Assembly: GCF_015350975.1 (NCBI RefSeq)
Contig: NZ_JADKRX010000003.1
Span: 541,278-605,277, forward strand
DNA from: Curtobacterium sp. VKM Ac-1395
Lineage (GTDB): Bacteria > Actinomycetota > Actinomycetes > Actinomycetales > Microbacteriaceae
Direction of reading: 5' to 3'
Length of the DNA: 64,000 bases
Position numbers and translations under genes: made by a program. Shown in pieces: positions 8,439 to 16,963 of the stretch (its first letter is position 1; each line of letters starts with the position of its first letter). The notes under the pieces are model-generated. The model was not told the origin of the DNA, did not search any database, and saw only the letters and a list, made by a program, of their open reading frames with translations.

Positions 8439-9280
8439 GCCCTGGGGACCTCTCGTGCGTAGAGCTCGGGACGGCGGTCCGCGAGCCAGTCGTTGTGCGG
8501 GCTCGTCGACTTGTCGCGGGCGAGCCCCGGGAAGACGTCGGCAGTGACGGACTCCGGTCCCCCGTGCCCGACGGTCTCCGCGGCGACCCAGCCGAACTGG
8601 TCGACGATGACACTGGCTTCGTTCCAGTCCTGGCCCCGCTCGGTGCCGGCGCGGTCGCAGCAGGCGATGAACACCCCGTTCGCCCGTGCCGCCGCCTGCG
8701 CCGCGATGACCTCGGCGACGCGGTCCCGTTCGGGGTGCGCACCGACCGGCCAGTTCGTCGGCACCGCGATCAGGTCGGCACCGGCCGACGCCAGGGCTCG
8801 CGGCATCTCCGGGAACTCCATGTCGTAGCAGACCAGGAGCCCGATCCGGCCGTGGACGGTCTCGACCACCGGAGGCAGGTCGTCGCCGGGGGCGAACACG
8901 AGCGTCTCGCGGTCCCAGAGGTGGGTCTTCCGGTAGACCGCGCGGACGCCGGACCCATCGACGAGTGCCACGCTGTTGCCGAGGGCCCCGGTCCCGTCGT
9001 CCTCGGCTTCGCAGAACCCGAGGACGACGACGGAGTCGGTGCCGGCGAGCAGCGCGGCCACGCGGTCGAACAGCGGGTCGGCCGCCGTGATCGCGACGGC
9101 GGCGGCCTCGGCGGCACCGCGGAACACGTACCCGCTCGTGACGAGCTCCGGCAGGACGAGCACGTCGACGTCGTCCTCGAGCGCCCGTTCGACAGCCGTG
9201 ACGACCAGCTCGCTGTTGCCGACGAGGTCTCCCAGCACCGGCGCGAGCTGGTCGCACCGGATCCGCGCGACGCCGGTCAC
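8435..9280 (-). CDS. Carbon-nitrogen hydrolase (nitrilase superfamily, amidase-like)
   Basis: Nitrilase-superfamily hydrolase of 281 residues with the full catalytic triad: Glu45 in LPELVTSGY, Lys118 in YRKTHLW and Cys151 in LLVCYDMEFPE. It would hydrolyse an amide, carbamoyl or nitrile bond. The GTG at 9280 overlaps the permease stop by 4 nt and its 3' end overlaps the alpha-glucosidase start by 4 nt, so translation is probably coupled. Placement between sugar permeases and a glucosidase is unusual and suggests an N-containing glycoside as the operon substrate; that is inference. It is not closely related to the Nit1C nitrilases further right. Confidence 0.88.
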   Translation of the reverse strand: MTGVARIRCDQLAPVLGDLVGNSELVVTAVERALEDDVDVLVLPELVTSGYVFRGAAEAAAVAITAADPLFDRVAALLAGTDSVVVLGFCEAEDDGTGALGNSVALVDGSGVRAVYRKTHLWDRETLVFAPGDDLPPVVETVHGRIGLLVCYDMEFPEMPRALASAGADLIAVPTNWPVGAHPERDRVAEVIAAQAAARANGVFIACCDRAGTERGQDWNEASVIVDQFGWVAAETVGHGGPESVTADVFPGLARDKSTSPHNDWLADRRPELYAREVPRA

Positions 9281-10086
9281 TTCACCGCCCCCTCGGTCAG
9301 ACCCGTGATCAAGCGCCGCTGCAGGAGGACGTACGCGAGCACGATCGGGAGCGCCACGAGCACCGCGGCCGCAGCGGTCACGTCGGGTTGTGCGCCGTGC
9401 TGCGCCCCCGAGAAGAACGACAGGGACAGCGGAGCGGTCTGCACGGCCTCGTTCTGCGGCACGAGCACCAGCGCGAGCAGGAACTCGTTCCAGGTGAACA
9501 GGAACAGGATCGTCGCCAGGGTCGCCACGGCGGGCATCGCGACGGGCATCAGCACGCTGCTGAGGATCCGGAACCGGGACGCCCCGTCGATGCGCGCGGC
9601 TTCGAGGAGCTCGCCGGGCACGGACGCGAAGAACGACCGCATCCAGAACACCCCGAGCGGCACCGAGAGCCCGACCTGCGGCAGGATCAGCGCGCCGTAG
9701 GTGTCCACGAGACCCCAGCCCGCCAGCATCTGGTAGAGCGGCAGCACCGTGACCTCGTACGGCAGGACGAGGCCCACGAGGAGGAGCACCAGGATGAGCC
9801 GTCCACCGGGGACCCGCATGTGTGCGAGCGCGTAGCCGGCCAGGCACGCGATCGCCGCGGTCACGACCACGACGGTGATCGCGACGATCGCGCTGGAGAC
9901 CAGCGCCGAGGCGAACCCGCCCTGCGTCCACGCCTCGGCGTAGTTGCCGAAGCCGACCCCGGTGCCGTCGGCGCCGTTCCCGCCGAGTGACGTCACGATC
10001 ACGGACGCGAGGGGGAAGGCGGCGATGAGCGCCGCGACCACCAGGACTGCGTGGGTGAGCGTGGTCTCGCTGCGTGCGACCTTCAC
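9277..10086 (-). CDS. Carbohydrate ABC transporter permease (MalG/CUT1 type)
   Basis: Inner-membrane permease of 269 residues with about six transmembrane helices, family LacG/MalG. The coupling EAA loop reads EAARIDGASRFRILSSVLMP. The GTG at 10086 is preceded by AAGGAG and overlaps the stop of the partner permease by 4 nt. Together with 10083-11039 and the binding protein 11041-12378 it forms a CUT1 importer. No ATPase is encoded here, so a shared MsiK/MsmX-like ATPase elsewhere in the genome is expected, as in other actinobacteria. Confidence 0.9.
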   Translation of the reverse strand: MKVARSETTLTHAVLVVAALIAAFPLASVIVTSLGGNGADGTGVGFGNYAEAWTQGGFASALVSSAIVAITVVVVTAAIACLAGYALAHMRVPGGRLILVLLLVGLVLPYEVTVLPLYQMLAGWGLVDTYGALILPQVGLSVPLGVFWMRSFFASVPGELLEAARIDGASRFRILSSVLMPVAMPAVATLATILFLFTWNEFLLALVLVPQNEAVQTAPLSLSFFSGAQHGAQPDVTAAAAVLVALPIVLAYVLLQRRLITGLTEGAVK

Positions 10087-11039
10087 GAGGACAGCTCCTT
10101 CCGCTGTGTGCGTTCGGGCCGTTCCCGGAGCGCGAGCTGCACGATGCCGACGACCATCAGGATGAGGACGGTCAGGACGACGGCGAGCGCCGACGCCTGT
10201 CCGAGTGCCCGGTTCTGGAACGCGTCCTGGTAGACGAACACGCTCGGGACCGTCGTCGACGTGCCGGGACCCCCGCGCGTGGTGTTCCAGATCAGGTCGA
10301 AGTTCCGGAGCGCGAACGTGATGGTCAGGATGAGCGCGATCGAGATCTGCGGGCGCAGCGCCGGCAGTGTGACCGCGGTGAACTCCCGGAAGGCGCCCGC
10401 ACCGTCGAGCCGTGCCGCCTCGTAGAGGGAGCGGTCGATGGTGGCGATCCCGGCGAGGAACAGCACCATGCACAGGCCGTACTCGACCCAGGTGCCGATG
10501 ATGCCGATGGACGGCAGCGCGGTCCCGAAGTCCCCGAGCCAGCTGTGGGCCAGACCGCCGAGGCCGATCGCTCGGAGCACGTCGTTCAGCGGGCCGTCAT
10601 CGGCGAGGATCCCGCGCCAGGCCACGGCGACGACGACGCTCGACAGGATCTGCGGCAGGAACAGCACGGCGCGGAAGACGGTGAGCCCGTGGATCCGGAT
10701 GCGCGACATCAGGCCCGCGAGCAGCAGGCCGATGAGGACCGGCAGCGCGGCGTAGAACACGAGCAGGACCAGGGAGTGCCCGAGCGCCTGCCGGAGGTCC
10801 GGGTCGGAGAACACCGCGGCGTAGTTCGACCAGCCAGCCGGGGTGGCCACGCTGATGCCGTCCCAGTCGTAGAACGAGATGCGGACCGACTGGATGATCG
10901 GGACCACCACGAACACGACGAAGAACGCGAGCGCCGGTGCGACGTAGAGCAGGGAGCTCCAGCTCGGGCGCGAGGCCGCCGGGCGGCGCCGACGTGGCGC
11001 CGTCCGACGGGGGTCCTGCTCGATCAGCGTGGCCGCCAT
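10083..11039 (-). CDS. Carbohydrate ABC transporter permease (MalF/CUT1 type)
   Basis: Inner-membrane permease of 318 residues, family UgpA/MalF, with about six helices beginning at LLYVAPALAFFVVFVVVPII. The EAA loop reads EAARLDGAGAFREFTAVTLP. The ATG at 11039 (MAATLIEQ) lies one base after the stop of the solute-binding protein and was chosen over an upstream codon inside that gene. It pairs with the MalG-type subunit downstream through a 4-nt overlap. Confidence 0.9.
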   Translation of the reverse strand: MAATLIEQDPRRTAPRRRRPAASRPSWSSLLYVAPALAFFVVFVVVPIIQSVRISFYDWDGISVATPAGWSNYAAVFSDPDLRQALGHSLVLLVFYAALPVLIGLLLAGLMSRIRIHGLTVFRAVLFLPQILSSVVVAVAWRGILADDGPLNDVLRAIGLGGLAHSWLGDFGTALPSIGIIGTWVEYGLCMVLFLAGIATIDRSLYEAARLDGAGAFREFTAVTLPALRPQISIALILTITFALRNFDLIWNTTRGGPGTSTTVPSVFVYQDAFQNRALGQASALAVVLTVLILMVVGIVQLALRERPERTQRKELSS

Positions 11040-11040
11040 C

Positions 11041-12378
11041 TCAGCTGTGCGCCTTCGCCCAGGTCGCCTGGACGGTCTCGGTGAAGGCACTCGGCGTCGT
11101 CCTGCCGGCCATGACCTCCTGCAGCGCACCGCCCATCTTCGTGAGCATGTCGGTCGTGCTCCAGTCGTAGTAGCCGACCTGGGTGCCGGCCGCGATGGTG
11201 TCCTTCAGCGCGGTGAGTGTCTGCTCCTGCAGGGGGTCCTTCGAACTGACACCGTCGGTGACCACGGGGAGCCGACCGGTGTCGAGGATCCACTGTCCGG
11301 TCTCCGGGGTGTGCAGCATCGCGAGGAACGCGATCGCAGCGTCCTGGTGCTCGGACTTCGCGCTGACGTGCCAGGGCGATGCGGTCGCACCCACGCCACC
11401 GGAGGTCAGGGACCCGAGCCCGAAGCCGTCGGAGTCGAGCGATGCGCCGTTCCACGAGCCGCCGACGAAGAAGACGCCGTCGCCCTTCGCGAACCTGGCG
11501 ATGGCGTCCTCGTTGCTCAGGCCGTCGTAGCCCGAGCCGAAGTAGCCCTTCTGTGCCCAGTCGCGCATCGTCTGCGCGGCCTCCTCGTTGCCGTCGGTCT
11601 CGAACGTCGCACCGGACTCGCCACCGATCCAGGTCGCGATGTCCTTCGGCTGCTGCTTCGTTGCGGCGATGTCGGAGAAGACGTGCGTCGCCGCGTACTG
11701 GTCGGAGTTGCCGAGCATGATCGGCTGTTCTCCGGCCTGCTCGGCCTTCGCCAGGTCCGTCTCGAGTTCGTCGATGGAGGTCGGCGGCTGGAGCCCGAGC
11801 GCGTCGAGCTTCTCCTTGTTGTAGTAGATGCCCTGGACCTCGCTGATCGGGGACATCCCGTAGAGGGTGCCGGACCCGAAGGCGGTGCCGGCGGCGTTCC
11901 ACTTCGCCGGCCCGAGCGTGGACGCGCCGGTGCCGGTGGTCCAGCCGTAGACCTCCGCGACGTCGTCGAGGGGACGGACGAGCTTGCCCTTCACGAGTGC
12001 GCCGTCCACCGCGTAGCCGATGTTGCCCTGGAACACGTCGGGGGCGTTCGTCGAGTTGGCGGCATTCACGACCGTCGCGATGAGGTCGTCGAAGCTCTTG
12101 TACGTGATCTTCACGTCCACGTTCGGGTACTGCTTCTCGTACGCCGGGACGAGCTTCTGCATGAGGGGCTTCTCGGCGACGTCCGCCCACATGGTCAGGG
12201 TGGTGTCACCACCGTCCGCCACCGCCGCCGCGGTCACCTTCTTCGTGATGTCGGGCTGGTCGGCGCTCGCGCCCGAGCCGCCTGCGCCGGGCGCGGAGCA
12301 GCCGGCGAGGGCGACCGCGAGGCCGAGGACTGGGAGTGCGGCGAGGAGACCTCGCCGACGTGCACGTTGACTGGTCAT
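11041..12378 (-). CDS. Extracellular solute-binding lipoprotein (CUT1, SBP_bac_1)
   Basis: Sugar-binding lipoprotein of 445 residues for the downstream permeases. The signal peptide ends in the lipobox LAGC (Cys about residue 27), followed by a Gly/Ser-rich linker and a family 1 binding domain with TLTMWADVAEKPLM near the start. The ATG at 12378 lies 2 nt after the HisD-like stop. Membership in an operon with an alpha-glucosidase suggests an alpha-glucoside ligand; the exact ligand is not readable. Confidence 0.9.
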   Translation of the reverse strand: MTSQRARRRGLLAALPVLGLAVALAGCSAPGAGGSGASADQPDITKKVTAAAVADGGDTTLTMWADVAEKPLMQKLVPAYEKQYPNVDVKITYKSFDDLIATVVNAANSTNAPDVFQGNIGYAVDGALVKGKLVRPLDDVAEVYGWTTGTGASTLGPAKWNAAGTAFGSGTLYGMSPISEVQGIYYNKEKLDALGLQPPTSIDELETDLAKAEQAGEQPIMLGNSDQYAATHVFSDIAATKQQPKDIATWIGGESGATFETDGNEEAAQTMRDWAQKGYFGSGYDGLSNEDAIARFAKGDGVFFVGGSWNGASLDSDGFGLGSLTSGGVGATASPWHVSAKSEHQDAAIAFLAMLHTPETGQWILDTGRLPVVTDGVSSKDPLQEQTLTALKDTIAAGTQVGYYDWSTTDMLTKMGGALQEVMAGRTTPSAFTETVQATWAKAHS

Positions 12379-12380
12379 GG

Positions 12381-13760
12381 TCACTTCCGGGTCGTGAGGA
12401 GCGTGTCGGGGGTCGCGGGTTCGTGCTGGTCGGGGCTCGTGGCGTCGGCGCGGTGCAGACGCTCCGTGCGCAGCGTCGCGGTCGCACGGTGGGCGGACAT
12501 GCCCTCGCTCGCGGAGATGACGTCGACGGCGTCGGCGAGTGCCGGGGTGGCCTCCCTGGTCACCTGCTGGAACGTGAGCGGCTTGAGGAAACGGGACACG
12601 GAGAGGCCGGCGCTGTGCCGGGCGCCACCTGCGGTCGGGAGCGTGTGGTTCGTGCCGGCCATGCCCTTGTCCGAGTAGGCGACCGTGCTCCACGGGCCGA
12701 TGAAGAGCGAGCCGTAGTTCGTGAGCCGGTCGTGGTACCAGGCGTCGTCCTCGGTCTGCACCTCGAGGTGCTCCGGGGCGAGCTCGTCCATCACCAGGGC
12801 GGCCGCTTCACGGTCGTCGACCAGGATGACCGAACCGTGGTCCCGCCAGGCCGGACCGCAGATGGCGTTCGTGGAGAGCGTCGGCAGCTGGCGCTCCACC
12901 TCGGCGACGACCGCCTCGCCGAGCGCCCGCGACGTGGTCACCAGGGCTGCCGGCGAGTTCGGGCCGTGCTCGGCCTGCCCGAGGAGGTCGGCCGCGACGA
13001 GCTCGGGGTCGGCCGTGTGGTCGGCGATGACGGCGACCTCCGACGGGCCGGCGAGCAGGTCGATCGCGACGGCACCGAACAGCTGTCGCTTGGCTTCGGC
13101 GACGAACGCGTTCCCCGCTCCGACGATCATGTCGACGGGTGCTTCGCCGAGCAGCCCGAACGCCATGGCGGCGAGCGCCTGGACGCCGCCGACGACGAAG
13201 AGCCGGTCGACACCGGAGACGAAGGCCGCGTACGCGACGGCGGCGTTCACCCCGCCGTCCGGCTGGGGCGGCGTGCAGGCGATGACGGTGGGGACCCCGG
13301 CGGCCTTCGCCACGCCGACGCTCATGAACGCGCTGGCCGTCAACGGGAAGCGCCCGGCGGGGAGGTACGCGCCGACGCTGCCGACCGGGACGTAGCGCTG
13401 CCCCACGGTCAGGCCGGGCAGGAGCTCGGCGGAGAAGTCGCTGAGGTGCTCGCGCTGCAGCCGGGCGAACTGCTGGGTGCGCTCGGCGCCGAGTTCGATG
13501 GCCGCGCGCAGGGCGGGGTCGAGGCGGTCGCCGGTGGCGGCGAGCTCGTCAGCGGTCAGCTCCACGACGTCCGCGTGGTCGAGTTGCAGGGCGAACCGGC
13601 GGACGGCGTCGACCCCGTCGCGCTCGATCTCGTCGAGCATCCCGCGGACGCGGTCGGCCACCGCGGGGTCCAACTGGGCTTCCGGCACGTCGACGCCCGG
13701 GGCCTTGACGAACGAGTACAGGTCGGCGTTGTCCGCCACGAAACGAGGGCTGAGCTTCAT
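12381..13760 (-). CDS. Histidinol dehydrogenase family protein (HisD/HpsN-like)
   Basis: NAD- and zinc-dependent alcohol-to-acid dehydrogenase of 459 residues. HisD residues are kept: GQAEHGPNS (zinc ligands), APEHLEV (catalytic Glu-His) and the NHTLPTAGGAR loop. The loop TNHTLPTAGGAR and following SRFLKPLTFQQV resemble the catabolic HisD-like enzymes (HpsN group, sulfopropanediol oxidation) more than biosynthetic HisD, as I recall those families. It heads the operon with a sugar transporter and glucosidase and lies opposite a LysR gene, so a catabolic role is likely. The substrate (a diol or amino alcohol released from a glucoside?) is inference. A short Thr/Pro/Asp-rich tail follows the catalytic domain. 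Confidence 0.82.
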   Translation of the reverse strand: MKLSPRFVADNADLYSFVKAPGVDVPEAQLDPAVADRVRGMLDEIERDGVDAVRRFALQLDHADVVELTADELAATGDRLDPALRAAIELGAERTQQFARLQREHLSDFSAELLPGLTVGQRYVPVGSVGAYLPAGRFPLTASAFMSVGVAKAAGVPTVIACTPPQPDGGVNAAVAYAAFVSGVDRLFVVGGVQALAAMAFGLLGEAPVDMIVGAGNAFVAEAKRQLFGAVAIDLLAGPSEVAVIADHTADPELVAADLLGQAEHGPNSPAALVTTSRALGEAVVAEVERQLPTLSTNAICGPAWRDHGSVILVDDREAAALVMDELAPEHLEVQTEDDAWYHDRLTNYGSLFIGPWSTVAYSDKGMAGTNHTLPTAGGARHSAGLSVSRFLKPLTFQQVTREATPALADAVDVISASEGMSAHRATATLRTERLHRADATSPDQHEPATPDTLLTTRK

Positions 13761-13819
13761 GCAGACGACCCTGCCGAACGTCGAGGGCAAGGACAAGGGT
13801 GAAACATCCACGGCAACCC

Positions 13820-13834
13820 ATAGGGTAGCCCTAT
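13820..13834. promoter_or_regulatory. LysR-type T-N11-A box overlapping the LysR start codon
   Basis: Perfect dyad ATAGGG-TAG-CCCTAT (13820-13834) containing T-N11-A (T13821, A13833), the LysR consensus. Its right end includes the first two bases of the LysR ATG. It lies in the 72-bp divergent gap between the HisD-like and LysR genes, so the regulator could control both. Confidence 0.7.
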
Positions 13835-14726
13835 GACGCTCACCCAGCTGCGCGCGTTCCTCGTGATCACCGCGGCTGGTTCGTTCTCCGCCGCGGCCGC
13901 GCAGCTCGGGATGGCTCAGCCCTCAGTGTCCGAGCTGGTGAAGCGGCTCGAGGAGACGTACGGCGTCCGCCTGTTCACGCGGGGCAGCCGACGGCTGGTG
14001 CTCACCGCCGCCGGCGAGGCGCTCCTGCCGTTCGCGCAGCAGGCCGTCGACGCCGCCGACGGTGCGGACCGCACGCTCCGGGACGTCACGAGCCTGCAGG
14101 GCGGGGTCGCCACGTTCGGGCTGCTCCGGAACGCCAACTACTACTTCCTGTCCCGGCTGCTCGAGCGGTTCCACTCCCGCTACCCGGACGTCCGGCTCCG
14201 CGTGATCGGGCTCAACTCCGTCGAGGTCGCCGAGGCGGTCGCAGCCGGGGAGCTCGAGGCAGGGCTGGTCGTGCTGCCCATCGACGCCGACGGCCTCGAG
14301 GTGACCCCGCTCCGCCGCGACGACGTGCTCTACGCCTCGGCTGACCCGTCCCACACGGAGCGACCCGTCACGATCGAGGACCTGGCGGCCGCCGACCTGA
14401 TCCTGTACGACGCGCACTACGGGTGGCGCGACCCGACGCGTCGGCAGCTCATGGAGCGGGCACAGTTCGCCGGGGTCTCCCTGCACGCCCGGATCGAGGT
14501 CGAGCACATCGACTCCGCACTCGACCTGGTGGCGCGCGGTGCCGGCGACACGATCGTGTCCGGTGCCGTGGCCGCCGCCCCGACGTTCCCGGCTGGAGTG
14601 CACACCGTCCGCTTCGCCGAGCCGCTCCACGACACGATCGCCCTCGTCCGACGCCAGGGCGTCCCGCTCTCGCCGGCGACACGCGAACTCGCCCGGCTGG
14701 CCCGACGCATGCTCCTCGAGCCCTGA
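13833..14726 (+). CDS. LysR family transcriptional regulator
   Basis: Regulator of 297 residues: N-terminal winged HTH (1-60; MTLTQLRAFLVITAAGSFSA and AQPSVSELVKRLEETYGVRL) and a C-terminal periplasmic-binding-like effector domain. It is divergent from the HisD/CUT1/amidase/alpha-glucosidase operon and very likely its activator. A T-N11-A palindrome overlaps its own start codon, leaving essentially no leader for a ribosome site, so autorepression by steric block or a leaderless mRNA is likely. Inducer unknown. Confidence 0.9.
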   Translation: MTLTQLRAFLVITAAGSFSAAAAQLGMAQPSVSELVKRLEETYGVRLFTRGSRRLVLTAAGEALLPFAQQAVDAADGADRTLRDVTSLQGGVATFGLLRNANYYFLSRLLERFHSRYPDVRLRVIGLNSVEVAEAVAAGELEAGLVVLPIDADGLEVTPLRRDDVLYASADPSHTERPVTIEDLAAADLILYDAHYGWRDPTRRQLMERAQFAGVSLHARIEVEHIDSALDLVARGAGDTIVSGAVAAAPTFPAGVHTVRFAEPLHDTIALVRRQGVPLSPATRELARLARRMLLEP

Positions 14727-14770
14727 GGACCTGCTCCGTGGGGATCACGGACCCGGCCGTCTGCTCGACG

Positions 14771-14817
14771 ACGCGCCCGCCACGGAGCACGACGGTCGCC
14801 GTACCCAGCCGGGCGGC
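14771..14817 (-). pseudogene. Fragment of a peptide ABC ATPase gene
   Basis: A stretch of about 47 bp is nearly identical to 19245-19291 inside the DppF-like ATPase gene (about 29 identical bases in a row). On the minus strand it encodes ATVVLRGGRVVEQ, matching ATVVLRGGRMVEQ of the intact protein. No surrounding ATPase sequence remains, so it is a duplicated scrap rather than a gene. Confidence 0.6.
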
Positions 14818-14855
14818 CTCGTCGTCGTTGTCGTCGCTGCGGCTCGGGGCCAGAT

Positions 14856-15038
14856 GACGGATCTGCTCCGGAGCGATGACGGATCCGGCCGTCTCAGCCC
14901 GGGTTCCCTGGACCGGATCCGTCACCCCGCGGAACGGGGACTCGTTCCGCCCGCGATCTGACCCATGACGCGTGCGATGGGAAGCGGGATCGCGCGTGCC
15001 GGGCCAGAACGATCGACTGACCACGCGCGGAACGACCT
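14856..15038 (+). repeat. 183-bp dispersed repeat, left copy
   Basis: Direct repeat of 18886-19067 (about 80 percent identity by eye). The most conserved parts are the hairpin TGACGGATCCGG (14877-14888) with CCGGATCCGTCA (14913-14924) around a 24-nt loop, the segment GACCCATGACGCG, and GCGCGGAACGACCT at the end. Both copies have the same orientation and flank the segment 15064-18828. Confidence 0.8.
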
Positions 15039-15063
15039 GTCGCGGGAATCGGCGGCCTCGACC

Positions 15064-15702
15064 TCAGCTCTGACCGAGGTTCGTCACCAGGTTGATGGCG
15101 ACCGCGATCAGGACCGTCCCGAAGAAGTACGACAGCAGCGCGTGCGGCAGGGCCTTCCGCCGGGTCGCGCTGTCGTCCGGTTCGACCTCGGGAGCCGCGT
15201 ACGACATGCCGACCGTGAAGGCGAAGTAGGCGAAGTCGCTGTAGGTCGGGCGTGCGTCCTGCTTGACGTCGAACCCACCACCGCGGTGGTCGAGGAAGAA
15301 CATCCGGGCGTACTTCAGCGCGTACACGGTGTTCACCAGCGCCCAGGCGACCATCACCCCGAGGACGCCCAGGACCACCGCCGCGACCGAGGCAGGGTCA
15401 CGGGCGTGGCTCGCCTCCCCCAGGGCGAGGACCACCGCGGCGAGGCTCGCGAGACACGCCACGATGATGGCGTTGTCCGTGAGCCGCGAGTCGGACTCCT
15501 CCCGCGCCAGACGCTCCGTGCCGTCCGGGTCCTGCCGCCAGCACCGGCGCCACACCTGTGTCAGCGCGATGACCCCAGCCGTGCACCACGCCGCGAGCGG
15601 GCCGAGGGAGGGCGCCCCGAGGAACAGGCAGGCGACGCCGACGACGACGCCGATCGCGACGTAGGCCGAGGCGCGGCCCGGCGACAGTATCCGGTCGTTC
15701 AT
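15064..15702 (-). CDS. DUF1345 family membrane protein
   Basis: Integral membrane protein of 212 residues with about five hydrophobic helices and the DUF1345 signature YSDFAYFAFTVGMSY near residue 155. The ATG at 15702 is directly preceded by an in-frame GTG. It lies just after the formaldehyde dehydrogenase gene on the same strand, separated by 21 nt, so it may be the last gene of that unit. The family has no assigned biochemical role. Confidence 0.85.
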   Translation of the reverse strand: MNDRILSPGRASAYVAIGVVVGVACLFLGAPSLGPLAAWCTAGVIALTQVWRRCWRQDPDGTERLAREESDSRLTDNAIIVACLASLAAVVLALGEASHARDPASVAAVVLGVLGVMVAWALVNTVYALKYARMFFLDHRGGGFDVKQDARPTYSDFAYFAFTVGMSYAAPEVEPDDSATRRKALPHALLSYFFGTVLIAVAINLVTNLGQS

Positions 15703-15723
15703 CACGCGTGCCGCGTCGATCGG

Positions 15724-16890
15724 TCACGCTGACGTCGGCACCGGAGCGGTCTCCGGGTGCAGGACGACCTTCGTCCAACCGTGGTCGCGGGCGTCGAAGT
15801 GCGCGTACGCCTCCGGCGCCTGGTCGAGCGGGAGCTCGTGGCTGACGATCCACGACGGCGTCGCCCGTCCACTCGCGATGAGGTCGCGGAGTGCCCGGTT
15901 GTACCGCTTGACCGGGCACTGCCCTGTCCCCATCGACTGCCCGCGGAACCAGAACTCACCGAAGTCGAACGCGACGGCACCGCGCTGGGCCAGGGCGTCA
16001 GGACCCCCGGGGTCCTGCGGGACGTACACGCCGACGACACCGATCGTGCCGGTGAAGCGCACCGAGCGCACCAGTTGGTTCAGGGTCGAGTTCGGGCGCT
16101 CCTCTCCGTCAGGATCGTGCGCCTGGTAGCCGACGCACTCGCACCCGTTGTCTGCTCCGAGCCCCATCGTCAGTTCGTTCACCGCCTCGACGGGATCGAC
16201 CGCCGAGTCGTCGATCGGGATGGCTCCGATCTCCTCGACCTTCTGCAGCCGGTCGGGTTGTCGGTCGACGACCATGACCTTGCTCGCTCCTTTGAGGACC
16301 GCGGAGTACGCGGCCATGCACCCCACCGGTCCGGCGCCGTAGATGACCGTCTGGTCGCCCGGCTGCACGCGCGCGAGTTCAGTCGCGTGGTAGCCGGTGG
16401 GGAAGATGTCCGCCAGCATCACGTAGTCGGTCTGCTTCTCCTGCGCGTCCTCACCGAGACGCAGGCAGTTGAAGTCCGCCCACGGCACGCGGAGCAGCTC
16501 CGCCTGTCCGCCGGCCCAGGGCCCCATGTCGGCGAACCCGTACGCAGCGCCGGCCATCGCCCGTTCTGGCTGTGCGGTGAGGCAGTAGTTGGTGAAGCCC
16601 CGCTCGCAGTTCTTGCAGTGCCCGCAGGCGACGTTGAACGGCAGCACGACCCAGTCTCCGACCTGCACCTCGTCCACGGCGTCGCCCACCTCGATCACCT
16701 GCCCGAGGTTCTCGTGGCCGAACCACCGTCCGGTCTCGAAGTCGGTCCGTCCCTCGTACATGTGGAGGTCGGAACCGCAGATGTTGGTGGTCGTGATCCT
16801 GACCAGCGCGTCGGTCGGACGCTCGATGCGGGCGTCGGGGACGTCCTTGACACTGACCCTGCGCGGGCCGTCGTACACAACTGCTCTCAT
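15724..16890 (-). CDS. Zinc-dependent formaldehyde dehydrogenase, glutathione-independent (FdhA-like)
   Basis: Medium-chain zinc dehydrogenase of 388 residues, very like the Pseudomonas glutathione-independent formaldehyde dehydrogenase in length and motif order. Seen are CGSDLHMYEGR (catalytic Cys), GHENLG (His-Glu), the structural-zinc loop CGHCKNCERGFTNYC, and the nucleotide site GAGPVGCMAA. The ATG at 16890 opens MRAVVYDGPRRVSVKDVP. The 73-nt gap to the second dehydrogenase contains a short direct repeat of TTCGTGCTG. Substrate may be formaldehyde or another short aldehyde; dismutase activity is also known in the family. Confidence 0.87.
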   Translation of the reverse strand: MRAVVYDGPRRVSVKDVPDARIERPTDALVRITTTNICGSDLHMYEGRTDFETGRWFGHENLGQVIEVGDAVDEVQVGDWVVLPFNVACGHCKNCERGFTNYCLTAQPERAMAGAAYGFADMGPWAGGQAELLRVPWADFNCLRLGEDAQEKQTDYVMLADIFPTGYHATELARVQPGDQTVIYGAGPVGCMAAYSAVLKGASKVMVVDRQPDRLQKVEEIGAIPIDDSAVDPVEAVNELTMGLGADNGCECVGYQAHDPDGEERPNSTLNQLVRSVRFTGTIGVVGVYVPQDPGGPDALAQRGAVAFDFGEFWFRGQSMGTGQCPVKRYNRALRDLIASGRATPSWIVSHELPLDQAPEAYAHFDARDHGWTKVVLHPETAPVPTSA

Positions 16891-16963
16891 GACCGTGCCT
16901 TTCGTGCTGTTCGTGCTGTTCGTGCGTGATGGTGCGAGTGCTGCCGGTCGGCGTCCTCCGCCA

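Larger units (their letters stand above)
14727..15063. other. 337-bp gene-free segment made of repeat pieces
   Basis: Contains, left to right: a degenerate copy of the repeat core (14728-14762, about 80 percent like 14859-14893 by eye), a 47-bp ABC-ATPase gene fragment (14771-14817), and a full copy of a ~183-bp repeat (14856-15038). No intact gene is visible. Confidence 0.7.

Noticed and set aside
6786..9257. A very long open frame suggesting a fused glucosidase protein of 823 residues
   Set aside because: The upstream part is out-of-frame shadow of the amidase gene. The glucosidase starts at the ATG at 8438, which overlaps the amidase stop by 4 nt.
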